From: Bacteroides acidifaciens
Lineage (GTDB): Bacteria > Bacteroidota > Bacteroidia > Bacteroidales > Bacteroidaceae
Length of the DNA: 64,000 nucleotides
NCBI RefSeq assembly: GCF_024623065.1
Contig: NZ_JANJZR010000020.1
Span: 1 to 64,000 of the forward strand
Direction of reading: 5' to 3'
The translations under genes were made by a program, and so were the position numbers. Under the pieces are notes generated by a model that saw only the letters and a program-made list of their open reading frames with translations, searched no databases and was not told where the DNA came from. Numbering within the stretch: position 1 is the first letter of the stretch; each line of letters opens with the position of its first letter. This document shows positions 9,643 through 18,371 of this stretch, one piece after another.

Positions 9643-9689
9643 AACCTCTCAAAGTTAAAATGACATACTTTGAGAGGTTTCTTTTTTCT
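9643..9689 (+). terminator. Rho-independent terminator after fructokinase
   Basis: A perfect 13-bp stem (AACCTCTCAAAGT at 9643-9655 with ACTTTGAGAGGTT at 9667-9679), an 11-nt loop and a following T-rich tract end the + operon 55 nt after the fructokinase stop. Confidence 0.9.
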
Positions 9690-9702
9690 GACCTTATTAC
9701 GG

Positions 9703-9845
9703 TTCTCGTGAGAACCCGTTCCGATTCATATCTTGTAGAGATTGGAACAAGACCTATATATTTTTGGGGGGAGTAAAGCATTAATAGATGAGTCTTGGTT
9801 TATTAATAGAAAAAACTTCTTTTCTATTGGTTCAACATTAGATTT
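9703..9845. repeat. Short inverted repeats and a 22-nt-period array
   Basis: GGTTCTC and GAGAACC flank a 2-nt centre at 9703-9718, and GTTCC..AT at about 9719 pairs with AT..GGAAC near 9745. Downstream ATTAATAGA occurs at 9780 and again at 9802, exactly 22 nt apart, with a third weaker unit from 9824. The unit resembles those of the element at 29700. This stretch is part of the 578-nt gap before the hybrid regulator and carries no gene I can support. Confidence 0.5.
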
Positions 9846-9874
9846 ATATTAGGAGACGTATAGACATAAAAAAA

Positions 9875-9956
9875 GGAGCAACGCCTTGCTCCAACCTTTG
9901 TTAACCTTAAATCTAATACTATGAAAAACACAGTGCAAAGATACGGACTTCTGTGA
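9875..9956 (+). other. Hairpin followed by an 11-codon open reading frame
   Basis: A 7-bp hairpin (GGAGCAA, loop CGCC, TTGCTCC; 9875-9892) is preceded by an A-run and followed 28 nt later by ATG at 9921. The ORF reads MKNTVQRYGLL and stops at 9954-9956. The layout resembles a leader peptide or a small transcribed unit. I have the impression of similar strings in other Bacteroides intergenic regions but cannot verify it here. It lies 210 nt upstream of the hybrid regulator on the same strand. Confidence 0.35.
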
Positions 9957-10134
9957 AATCTGCAAATAATCCAAATAAAAAGAGATGTTTTATAACATTG
10001 ATTAAGTGTTTTGTTTACCTCTTATACTTTTGTTAATAATTTCCCGGTGAATATTTTTAGTTATCTTATCTTCTTTAGAGAGAGTAATTTGTAGAAAAAT
10101 CGGGGGATAGTTAGCGAACTTGCAGATTTATTTT

Positions 10135-10142
10135 TATTTTTG
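10135..10142 (+). promoter_or_regulatory. Candidate -7 promoter box of the hybrid regulator
   Basis: TATTTTTG matches the Bacteroides -7 consensus TAnnTTTG and ends 24 nt before the ATG at 10167. No well-spaced TTTG -33 box is visible, and the surrounding T-run lowers the weight of the match. Confidence 0.45.
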
Positions 10143-10166
10143 TTCTGAATCAATCTGCTAAGTACT

Positions 10167-12998
10167 ATGAAAACGATGAAAGTATTTAAAACGATTAAAC
10201 CGATGAAATACACGCAGTGGATAGTGATATTGTTTTGTCTTATCGGCATGACTGCCTGTCGGCAGGATGCCCCCCGTTTCCGTATTGGGGTGGCTCAGTG
10301 TAGTGATGATTCCTGGCGGCATAAGATGAATGATGAGATTCTCCGTGAAGCCATGTTTTATGACGGAGTGTCGGTAGAGATACGGTCGGCGGGCGATGAT
10401 AACCGTCAGCAGGCGGAAGATGTCCGTTATTTCATAGATAAAGGTGTCGATTTGCTGATTATCTCTGCCAATGAAGCGGCCCCGATGACTCCGATTGTGG
10501 AAGAGGCTTACCAAAAGGGAATCCCTGTTATCTTGGTCGACCGGAAGATTCTTTCCGATAAATATACTGCATATATCAGTGCTGATAATTATGAAATAGG
10601 CCGCGCAGTAGGAAATTACATGGCATCCACTCTGAAAGGAAAAGGGAATGTGGTGGAGCTTACCGGACTGAGTGGATCGACTCCTGCAATGGAACGTCAT
10701 CAGGGATTTATGGCGGCTATCAGTAACTTTCCTGATATAAAGCTGATTGATAAAGCGGATGCAGCCTGGGAGCGCGAACCGGCGGAAGTGGCAATGGATA
10801 GCATACTCCGTCGCCATCCGAAGATTGATGCCGTATATGCGCATAATGACCGCATAGCTCCCGGAGCTTATCAGGCTGCCAGGAAGGCGGGGCGGGAGAA
10901 AGAAATGATATTTGTCGGTATCGATGCCTTGCCGGGCAAAGGAAACGGACTGGAGCTTGTGCTTGACAGTGTATTGAACGCTACCTTTATTTATCCGACT
11001 AACGGTGATAAAGTACTGCAACTGGCAATGAATATTCTCGAAGCAAAACCTTACCCGCGTGAAACCATAATGAATACAGCGGTAGTAGACCGGACTAACG
11101 CACATGTCATGCAACTTCAGACTGCTCACATCTCGGAACTGGACGAAAAGATAGAAACACTGAACGGACGTATCGATGGATATTTGTCACGTGTGGCTAC
11201 ACAACAAGTGGTGATGTATGGCGGTTTGGTTATTCTCTTGCTGGTGGCAGGATTATTGGTAGTTGTCTACAACTCGCTGCGTTCTAAAAATCGTTTGAAT
11301 AGAGAGCTCTCCGAACAGAAAAGGCAGTTGGAAGAGCAACGGGATAAGTTGGAAGAGCAGCGCGACCAATTGGAACAACAGCGCGACAAACTGGCAGAAC
11401 AGCGTGACCAGTTAATACAGCTTTCTCATCAGCTGGAAGAGGCCACCCACGCCAAACTTGTTTTCTTTACGAACATCTCTCATGATTTCCGAACTCCCTT
11501 AACTTTGGTGGCCGACCCTGTGGAGCATCTGTTGGCTGATAAGACGTTGAGTGACGACCAACACCGGATGCTACTGTTGGTGCAACGAAACGTGAATATC
11601 CTCTTGCGTTTGGTCAATCAGATATTGGATTTCCGTAAATACGAAAACGGGAAGATGGAATATACCCCCGTTCCGGTTGATATTCTTTCCTCTTTCAAAG
11701 GTTGGAACGAATCTTTCCTGGCGGCAGCCCGCAAAAAGCATATTCATTTTTCTTTTGACAATATGCCGGATACGAACTACCATACCTTGGCAGATGTAGA
11801 GAAGTTGGAACGCATTTATTTTAATCTTCTCTCCAATGCCTTCAAGTTTACGCCGGAGAATGGTAAAGTTACCGTCCGTTTGTCTGCCTTGACAAAAGAG
11901 GATGACCGATGGATTCGTTTTACCGTATCCAACACCGGTTCGATGATTTCAGCCGAACATATCCGTAATATTTTTGACCGTTTCTATAAAATTGATATGC
12001 ACCATGCCGGTTCGGGGATAGGGCTGGCTTTGGTAAAGGCTTTCGTCGAGATGCATGGCGGGACTATATCAGTGGAAAGTGACGAAAAGCAAGGCACCGT
12101 CTTCACCGTCGATTTGCCGGTACGGACTTGTGCTTGCGAGACCTCTTCTTTGGAAGAATCTCCGGTATCTTCTGTTTCCGAAGCTTCTTCCTTGAACGAT
12201 GCTTTGCCCATTGAGGAAGAGGAACTGGAAAAGAACTATGATTCTTCCAAACCTTCCGTACTTATCATTGATGATAATGTGGATATTCGTTCATATGTTC
12301 ATGGACTACTTCATACAGACTATACTGTCATTGAAGCGGCGGACGGTTCGGAAGGTATCCGCAAGGCTATGAAATATGTTCCGGATTTGATCATCTCTGA
12401 CGTGATGATGCCGGGCATTGATGGTATTGAATGTTGCCGTCGTCTGAAAAGCGAACTGCAAACATGCCATATTCCCGTTATCCTCTTGACTGCCTGTTCT
12501 TTGGATGAACAGAAGATTCAAGGTTATGATGGTGGTGCGGACTCTTACATTTCCAAGCCTTTCAGTTCGCAATTGTTGCTGGCGCGTGTCCGCAATCTCA
12601 TAGATTCGCATCGTCGCCTGAAACAATTCTTTGGTGGCGGACAGGCATTGGCCAAAGAAGATGTCTGCGATATGGACAAGGATTTTGTAGAAAAGTTCAA
12701 AGCCTTGATTGACGCAAAGATGGGAGATTCCGGTTTGAATGTAGAAGATTTGGGCAAAGAAATGGGCTTGAGCCGTGTGCAGCTTTATCGGAAGATAAAA
12801 TCCTTGACTAATTATTCTCCTAATGAATTGCTCCGTATTGCCCGTCTGAAGAGAGCTGCGTCTCTGCTCGCTTCGTCGGATATGACGGTAGCCGAAATTG
12901 GTTATGAAGTCGGTTTCAGTTCACCTTCTTATTTTGCCAAATGCTATAAGGAACAGTTTGGCGAGAGCCCGACGGATTTGTTGAAAAGAAAAGGATAA
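10167..12998 (+). CDS. Hybrid two-component system regulator with a periplasmic sugar-binding sensor
   Basis: This 943-residue one-protein sensor and transcription activator controls the fructan locus; its B. thetaiotaomicron counterpart (BT1754) is known to bind fructose. In order: N-terminal membrane anchor (about 13-30, with a lipobox-like MTAC), periplasmic binding protein fold (about 35-320), transmembrane helix (about 350-372), coiled coil of heptads (EEQRDKL/EQQRDKL, about 385-425), HisKA with SHDFRTP and phospho-accepting His439, HATPase with NLLSNAFKFTPENG and GSGIGLALVK, receiver with DVMMPG and Asp745, and an AraC-type double HTH from about 840. An alternative start is Met13 at 10203. 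It is transcribed separately from the catabolic genes, 578 nt beyond fructokinase. Confidence 0.93.
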   Translation: MKTMKVFKTIKPMKYTQWIVILFCLIGMTACRQDAPRFRIGVAQCSDDSWRHKMNDEILREAMFYDGVSVEIRSAGDDNRQQAEDVRYFIDKGVDLLIISANEAAPMTPIVEEAYQKGIPVILVDRKILSDKYTAYISADNYEIGRAVGNYMASTLKGKGNVVELTGLSGSTPAMERHQGFMAAISNFPDIKLIDKADAAWEREPAEVAMDSILRRHPKIDAVYAHNDRIAPGAYQAARKAGREKEMIFVGIDALPGKGNGLELVLDSVLNATFIYPTNGDKVLQLAMNILEAKPYPRETIMNTAVVDRTNAHVMQLQTAHISELDEKIETLNGRIDGYLSRVATQQVVMYGGLVILLLVAGLLVVVYNSLRSKNRLNRELSEQKRQLEEQRDKLEEQRDQLEQQRDKLAEQRDQLIQLSHQLEEATHAKLVFFTNISHDFRTPLTLVADPVEHLLADKTLSDDQHRMLLLVQRNVNILLRLVNQILDFRKYENGKMEYTPVPVDILSSFKGWNESFLAAARKKHIHFSFDNMPDTNYHTLADVEKLERIYFNLLSNAFKFTPENGKVTVRLSALTKEDDRWIRFTVSNTGSMISAEHIRNIFDRFYKIDMHHAGSGIGLALVKAFVEMHGGTISVESDEKQGTVFTVDLPVRTCACETSSLEESPVSSVSEASSLNDALPIEEEELEKNYDSSKPSVLIIDDNVDIRSYVHGLLHTDYTVIEAADGSEGIRKAMKYVPDLIISDVMMPGIDGIECCRRLKSELQTCHIPVILLTACSLDEQKIQGYDGGADSYISKPFSSQLLLARVRNLIDSHRRLKQFFGGGQALAKEDVCDMDKDFVEKFKALIDAKMGDSGLNVEDLGKEMGLSRVQLYRKIKSLTNYSPNELLRIARLKRAASLLASSDMTVAEIGYEVGFSSPSYFAKCYKEQFGESPTDLLKRKG

Positions 12999-13001
12999 AA
13001 C

Positions 13002-13053
13002 TTCAGCCCGCCATTGAACGGGTATTCCGGCAATGGCAGGCTGAAATTTGATT
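13002..13053. terminator. Bidirectional terminator between convergent genes
   Basis: TTCAGCC and GCCATTG at 13002-13017 pair with CAATGGC and GGCTGAA at 13031-13045 (one mismatch in the stem). It lies between the hybrid regulator (+) and the - strand barrel gene. The T tract (ATTTGATTGT) is modest. Confidence 0.65.
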
Positions 13054-13094
13054 GTGTATGATATGCATTCCGTTTTATGAAAAAGCGGATTTGG

Positions 13095-13850
13095 TTAGAA
13101 ATGCAGGCTGATGTACGCTCGTAGCGAGTGAGTGGTGTATTTCATTTTGATATCGTCACCTTCGGACATTAGGCTGCTGTATTTGGCACTGCCTTGTCTT
13201 CCTTCTACTCCAATACCAATGGCTTTCCACGAAATTTCCCCGCCATAAGTAAAAAATGAGGCGTAGTTGCTGTTTATGTCATCGTTGAGTATCAGCATTG
13301 AATAGGACGGGACAAATCTAAAATAGCCGGATATCATAAGATGACCCACAGGATTGAAAGTGATGGAGGGACCCACTAATATGCCAATGTCACATTGATG
13401 CAAACCGTAGTCTTGGATTTCCATTTCGTCAGCAGCACTGTAGTTATACTCTTCTTTGTAGTTCTTATACTTGGTATAGCTGATATCCGAGCCCCAATTA
13501 AATGCAAACTTGAGTTTACCGAATAATGGCTTTTTGTGCAAATAGACAGCACGTCCACTGGTGAGGGCTACTCCAAAGTCACTTTTTAACTCATTTCCAT
13601 ATGCAGGCGTAAGTGTTTGCGTTGCATATCCTATGGCTGTGAATCTCTTTCGGCTCCATACGGAGTGGTCTTTTTCTTTCTTTTGTGTCTTTTGCACGCT
13701 GGAGGATAATGCTTTCACTACGTTTTCCAACGAATCAAGCCTGTGTTGTACACTGTCTTGATAGGATATATTCTGTGCATAAAGAAGATGACCGTAGAAT
13801 GTCATGCTTATGATAAGGCACAGTGTGATTAAATACTTCTTCATACTCAT
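13095..13850 (-). CDS. Exported protein, probable outer-membrane beta-barrel, unknown function
   Basis: The 251-residue product has a Sec signal peptide (about 1-26, ending LLYAQ), a short heptad-like segment (SVQHRLDSLENVVKALSSSV, about 33-52) that could form a coiled coil, then alternating aromatic strands through to a final Phe (LRAYISLHF), as in outer-membrane barrels of about 8-10 strands. No named family was recognised. Its ATG overlaps the stop of the upstream lipoprotein gene by four bases (ATGA), so the two are translationally coupled. Confidence 0.7.
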   Translation of the reverse strand: MSMKKYLITLCLIISMTFYGHLLYAQNISYQDSVQHRLDSLENVVKALSSSVQKTQKKEKDHSVWSRKRFTAIGYATQTLTPAYGNELKSDFGVALTSGRAVYLHKKPLFGKLKFAFNWGSDISYTKYKNYKEEYNYSAADEMEIQDYGLHQCDIGILVGPSITFNPVGHLMISGYFRFVPSYSMLILNDDINSNYASFFTYGGEISWKAIGIGVEGRQGSAKYSSLMSEGDDIKMKYTTHSLRAYISLHF

Positions 13851-14368
13851 TGCACTTTTTCGAATGTTATCCGATGATAATAGTCCGATTTACCGTCTTT
13901 GTCTCTTCCTTTGTCTTCCATTTCGATGATGAATTGAGTGTCGGAGATTTCGGTAATCGTTGAATAGCTTGTAAAGTCTCCGGAAAAGGGTATTCCGCTA
14001 ATCCTATTTCCGCTTAGTGTAAAGCCAAAGGTTGCCGGCAGTTGGATATCATCAGAACTGCCTGATTCCAGTATGGTTACTTTCCGGTTGCGGTCAAATT
14101 TCCATCGGATATACCATTCGTTTTCCTTGCTTGTGATGGCTTCATCGATTGATTCATTGTAGGTTTCTCCGTTGATGCTGGTAAAGTTGTCGTGCATTAC
14201 GATGTAGGTACTTTTCCATGTGCCTTGCAGTTTTTCGAATATGGCTTTTTCTTCATTGGCCTCATTTTCGTCATCGCACGCAGACAGGCCAGCGGCGCAG
14301 AAAAACAACACGAGGCTGAGCAATCGGAGGATAAGTCTGGAAGAATCTGAATAGAATATTTTTTTCAT
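13847..14368 (-). CDS. Lipocalin-like lipoprotein, unknown function
   Basis: A 173-residue lipoprotein whose signal ends LSAC with Cys31. The mature part begins with an acidic linker (DDENEANEE), then LQGTWKSTY and alternating strands ending HRITFEKV, the pattern of small lipocalin-like Bacteroides lipoproteins. The acidic run after the Cys resembles the surface-export signal of Bacteroides lipoproteins. It is the first gene of a two-gene operon with the barrel protein, which suggests the two products meet in the outer membrane. The operon sits behind a long structured leader (14448-14643). Confidence 0.65.
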   Translation of the reverse strand: MKKIFYSDSSRLILRLLSLVLFFCAAGLSACDDENEANEEKAIFEKLQGTWKSTYIVMHDNFTSINGETYNESIDEAITSKENEWYIRWKFDRNRKVTILESGSSDDIQLPATFGFTLSGNRISGIPFSGDFTSYSTITEISDTQFIIEMEDKGRDKDGKSDYYHRITFEKVQ

Positions 14369-14447
14369 AATAAATAGAAGGTGTCTTCCAATCTCTCAAG
14401 ACCTTTATGTATTAAACAGAGAAGCGTGAGACTGCAATGCCCACATC

Positions 14448-14643
14448 TGAATTGAAGGTCCTGAGAAAACCTATAGCACGAATATGGTAATAGCAGCTCA
14501 CGCTATAGCGTGAGAACCACTATGCCAATCTCTTGTGCTAAATATGAAAATTTCTCAGGTTCTCAATTCACAAGATAAGCATAACGCTTCTTGATATTTC
14601 TAATATGTCCGGATATGGTAACTCATATCCGAGGACAAAGTTA
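14448..14643 (-). promoter_or_regulatory. Promoter and long structured leader (or small RNA) ahead of the lipoprotein operon
   Basis: On the - strand TAACTTTG (14643-14636) fits the -7 consensus. Just downstream lies a hairpin, GGATATG/CATATCC (14611-14630), then a nested structure: outer arms 14448-14468 and 14551-14570 (CCTGAGAAA/TTTCTCAGG core), inner AGCAC/GTGCT (14475 and 14535), and a perfect 18-nt palindrome at 14497-14514. All three levels are centred within 4 nt of one another. The lipoprotein ATG is about 80 nt further on. This could be a regulatory leader or a separate small RNA. Confidence 0.5.
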
Positions 14644-14707
14644 CAAAAAAAAGATAAATGAATGAAAAGATACTTTTGTTTTTTTGATATTCAGTAGTTT
14701 GGTGGGT

Positions 14708-14753
14708 AAAAAACAAAAGTAGGAGGAAAACAAAAACTTCGTTTTCCTCCTAC
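14708..14753 (-). terminator. Rho-independent terminator of the pyruvate oxidoreductase gene
   Basis: A perfect 13-bp stem (GTAGGAGGAAAAC at 14719-14731, GTTTTCCTCCTAC at 14741-14753) with a 9-nt loop is followed on the - strand by TTTTGTTTTTT. Confidence 0.9.
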
Positions 14754-14787
14754 TTGATTATTTATCTGTCAACAGTGTGGCAACCGA

Positions 14788-17700
14788 TTATTCGGCAGCA
14801 CCCCAGTTTTCTTTAGCCAGACGTTTGTAGCTGTTGTAACGCCATTTAGCGTTCTCTTCAGCAGCTTTGAACAACTCTTCAGCTTCAGCAGGATATTGTT
14901 TCATTACAGAAGCGTAACGAACTTCACCCTTCAAGAAACCTTGGAAATCAGCCCAGTTCGGTTCTTTGCTATCCAACTGGAACGGATTCTTGCCTTCGGC
15001 TTCCAAAGCCGGGTTGTAACGCCACAAGTGCCAGTAACCGCATGCTACAGCCTTTTCTTCTTCTTCTTGGCTCTTACCCATACCAGCTTTCAGACCGTGG
15101 TTGATACACGGAGCGTAAGCGATAATCAAAGATGGTCCGGGATATGCTTCTGCTTCGCGGAGAGCTTTCAGCGTTTGAGCATGGTCGGCACCCATAGCGA
15201 TTTGTGCAACATATACATAACCGTAAGTAGTAGCCATCAGACCGAGGTCTTTCTTACGTACGCGCTTACCGGCAGCAGCGAACTTGGCGATAGCACCTAC
15301 CGGAGTAGCCTTAGAAGACTGACCACCTGTGTTAGAGTAAACTTCAGTATCCAGAACAAGGATATTAACGTCCTTACCGGAAGCGATTACATGGTCAAGG
15401 CCACCGTAACCGATATCGTAAGAAGCACCGTCACCACCGATAATCCACTGGCTGCGTTTAACAAGATATTGTTGCAGTTCAGCGATTTGTTTGCAGTGGT
15501 TACATTTATCCTTGTTAGCTTCAACAACCGGAATAATTTTAGCTGCCAATTCCTTAGTCTTTTCTGCATCCAGCATATTGTTCATCCATTCGGTGAACAA
15601 TTCTTTCACTTCAGCAGGAGTACACTCGGCAGCAATAGCCTCGTTCATCACTTTCACGATACGGGCACGCATCTTCTCGTTAGCCAATTCCATACCCAAA
15701 CCGAATTCACAGAAGTCCTCGAACAGTGAGTTAGCCCAAGCAGGACCATGACCGTTTTCGTTCTTAGTGTAAGGAGTAGAAGGAACAGAGCCGGAGTAGA
15801 TAGAAGAACATCCGGTAGCGTTAGCAACCATTTCACGGTCACCGAACAACTGAGAAATCAGTTTCACGTACGGAGTTTCACCACAACCTGAGCAAGCACC
15901 TGAGAACTCAAACAATGGAGTCGCGAACTGTGAGTTCTTCACGTTAGCCTTGATGTCAACAAGATGTTGTTTAGTCTTCACGTTGTCTACGCAGTAAGTC
16001 CAGTTGGCAGCTTCAGCCAATTGGCTTTCGAGGTGTTTCATGGTCAATGCCTTGCCACCCTTCTTCGGATTACCCGGACAGATGTCGGCACAGTTACCGC
16101 AACCCAAGCAGTCAAGCACGTCTACTTGCATACGGAAAGTCATGCCGTCGAATGCTTTACCTACTGCTTTCAATTGTGTGAACTGAGCACCCTTCTGTTC
16201 TTCTGCATCAAGCACGAACGGACGGATAGCAGCGTGAGGACAAACGTACGCACACTTGTTACACTGGATACAGTTTTCCGGATTCCATTCGGGAACAAAT
16301 GCTGCTACACCACGTTTTTCATATTTAGCAGTTCCTTGATGCCAAGTACCGTCTTCGATACCTTTGAATGCAGATACAGGCAGCAGGTCACCATCCTGTG
16401 CATTGATAGGACGAACTACTTCGTTGATGAATGCAGGATCGTTGTTTTCAGCTTTTGTGTCATCTGGCAGGTTAGCCCAAGCAGGATCAACAGCCAAAGT
16501 CTTGTATTCACCACCACGGTCAACGGCAGCATAGTTCTTGTTGACAACGTCTTCACCCTTCTTGCCGTAAGACTTAACGATGAATTTCTTCATCTGCTCA
16601 ACAGCTTGTTCTACAGGAATAACGCCTGTGATACGGAAGAATGCAGATTGAAGGATCGTGTTGGTACGGTTGCCCAAACCGATTTCCTGTGCAATCTGAG
16701 TTGCGTTGATATAATATACGGAAATGTTGTTCTGTGCAAAATATTTCTTAACCTTGTTAGGCAGGTTCTTAGCCAGTTCTTCACCTTCCCAGATTGTGTT
16801 CAGCAAGAAAGAACCGTTCTTACGCAAACCGCGAGTTACATCGTACATGTGCAGGTAAGCCTGAACGTGACAAGCAACGAAATTCGGAGTATTTACCAAG
16901 TAAGTAGAACGGATCGGAGTATCACCGAAACGCAAGTGAGAACAAGTGAAACCACCTGACTTCTTAGAGTCGTAAGAGAAGTAAGCCTGGCAGTGTTTGT
17001 CAGTGTTGTCACCGATAATCTTTACAGAGTTCTTGTTAGCACCTACTGTACCGTCAGCACCTAAACCGTAGAATTTAGCTTCGAACATACCTTCGCCGCC
17101 TAAAGCGATTTCTTCTTTTTGAGGAAGAGAAGTGAAAGTAACGTCGTCTACGATACCGATAGTGAAGTGGTTCTTCGGCATTGGCATAGCCAAGTTTTCG
17201 AATACTGAAAGGATTTGAGCAGGAGTAGTATCTTTTGAACCCAAACCGTAGCGACCGCCAACGATAACTGGAGCATTTTCTGCACCGTAGAAGCAGTCTT
17301 TAACGTCAAGGTAAAGAGGTTCGCCGTTAGCACCCGGTTCTTTAGTACGGTCAAGAACTGCGATAGCCTTAGCAGTCTTAGGTACAGCAGCCAGGAAGTG
17401 TTTAGCAGAGAACGGACGATACAGGTGTACGGCAACCATACCCACTTTTTCGCCGTTTGCTACCAGGTAGTCGATAGCTTCGCGGGCAGCTTCTGTTACA
17501 GAACCCATAGCGATAATTACGCGTTCTGCATCTTCTGCACCATAGTAATCGAACAAACCGTATTTACGACCTGTGATCTTAGAAATTTCATTCATGTATT
17601 CTTCTACGATAGCAGGAACTGCTTCATAGTAGTTGTTGCATGATTCACGATGTTGGAAGAAATGGTCAGGATTTTCAGCCATACCACGAGCTACCGGTTT

Positions 17701-18339
17701 CATCGGGTTCAGTGCGCGGGCACGGAATTCAGCCAAAGCTTCCTGGTCGATCAGCGGAGCAAGATCATCATTTTCCAACATTTCAATCTTCTGGATTTCG
17801 TGAGATGTACGGAAACCATCGAAGAAGTTCATGAACGGAACGCGAGATTTGATGGTAGCCAAGTGAGCAACACCAGCCAAATCCATAACTTCCTGTACAG
17901 AGCCTTCAGCCAACATCGCAAAACCAGTCTGACGAGCTGACATTACGTCTTGGTGGTCACCGAAGATACACAATGCGTGAGAAGCCAATGTACGAGCAGA
18001 TACATGGAATACGCAAGGCAAGAACTCACCGGCAATTTTGTACATGTTAGGGATCATCAGGAGAAGACCCTGAGAAGCAGTGTAAGTAGTAGTCAACGCA
18101 CCAGCCTGAAGAGAACCGTGAACTGCACCGGCAGCACCACCTTCAGATTGCATTTCCTGTACCAATACTGTTTCGCCGAAGATGTTCTTACGTCCTGCGG
18201 CAGACCATTCGTCTACGTACTCAGCCATAGTCGAAGAAGGAGTGATGGGGTAGATAGCTGCTACTTCAGAGAACATATACGAGATATGTGCTGCAGCTTG
18301 GTTACCATCACAAGTGATGAATTTCTTCTGTTTAGTCAT
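14788..18339 (-). CDS. nifJ: Pyruvate:ferredoxin (flavodoxin) oxidoreductase
   Basis: This 1183-residue single-chain enzyme oxidises pyruvate with CoA to acetyl-CoA and CO2, passing electrons to ferredoxin or flavodoxin; it is the main pyruvate-splitting step in anaerobic Bacteroides. It has the N-terminal pyrimidine-binding TPP domain (ITPSSTMAE near 35), the gamma domain, two 4Fe-4S ferredoxin motifs (Cys690/693/696/700 and Cys744/747/750/754), a further cluster Cys in FSGACSGCGETPY, and the C-terminal TPP pyrophosphate site GDGASYDIGYGG at 969-980 with NTGGQSSKAT after it. Length is normal for the family. The upstream ATPase gene ends 32 nt away on the same strand; no promoter was seen in that gap. 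Confidence 0.97.
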   Translation of the reverse strand: MTKQKKFITCDGNQAAAHISYMFSEVAAIYPITPSSTMAEYVDEWSAAGRKNIFGETVLVQEMQSEGGAAGAVHGSLQAGALTTTYTASQGLLLMIPNMYKIAGEFLPCVFHVSARTLASHALCIFGDHQDVMSARQTGFAMLAEGSVQEVMDLAGVAHLATIKSRVPFMNFFDGFRTSHEIQKIEMLENDDLAPLIDQEALAEFRARALNPMKPVARGMAENPDHFFQHRESCNNYYEAVPAIVEEYMNEISKITGRKYGLFDYYGAEDAERVIIAMGSVTEAAREAIDYLVANGEKVGMVAVHLYRPFSAKHFLAAVPKTAKAIAVLDRTKEPGANGEPLYLDVKDCFYGAENAPVIVGGRYGLGSKDTTPAQILSVFENLAMPMPKNHFTIGIVDDVTFTSLPQKEEIALGGEGMFEAKFYGLGADGTVGANKNSVKIIGDNTDKHCQAYFSYDSKKSGGFTCSHLRFGDTPIRSTYLVNTPNFVACHVQAYLHMYDVTRGLRKNGSFLLNTIWEGEELAKNLPNKVKKYFAQNNISVYYINATQIAQEIGLGNRTNTILQSAFFRITGVIPVEQAVEQMKKFIVKSYGKKGEDVVNKNYAAVDRGGEYKTLAVDPAWANLPDDTKAENNDPAFINEVVRPINAQDGDLLPVSAFKGIEDGTWHQGTAKYEKRGVAAFVPEWNPENCIQCNKCAYVCPHAAIRPFVLDAEEQKGAQFTQLKAVGKAFDGMTFRMQVDVLDCLGCGNCADICPGNPKKGGKALTMKHLESQLAEAANWTYCVDNVKTKQHLVDIKANVKNSQFATPLFEFSGACSGCGETPYVKLISQLFGDREMVANATGCSSIYSGSVPSTPYTKNENGHGPAWANSLFEDFCEFGLGMELANEKMRARIVKVMNEAIAAECTPAEVKELFTEWMNNMLDAEKTKELAAKIIPVVEANKDKCNHCKQIAELQQYLVKRSQWIIGGDGASYDIGYGGLDHVIASGKDVNILVLDTEVYSNTGGQSSKATPVGAIAKFAAAGKRVRKKDLGLMATTYGYVYVAQIAMGADHAQTLKALREAEAYPGPSLIIAYAPCINHGLKAGMGKSQEEEEKAVACGYWHLWRYNPALEAEGKNPFQLDSKEPNWADFQGFLKGEVRYASVMKQYPAEAEELFKAAEENAKWRYNSYKRLAKENWGAAE

Positions 18340-18371
18340 AACTAAATTAAATATTTAAGTAAATAAATCTT

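Noticed and set aside
10158..11129. 323-codon open frame opposite the hybrid regulator
   Set aside because: Antisense shadow of the sugar-binding domain.
15964..16959. 331-codon open frame opposite the pyruvate oxidoreductase gene
   Set aside because: Cys/Val-rich antisense shadow of a strongly biased gene, without domain or start context.
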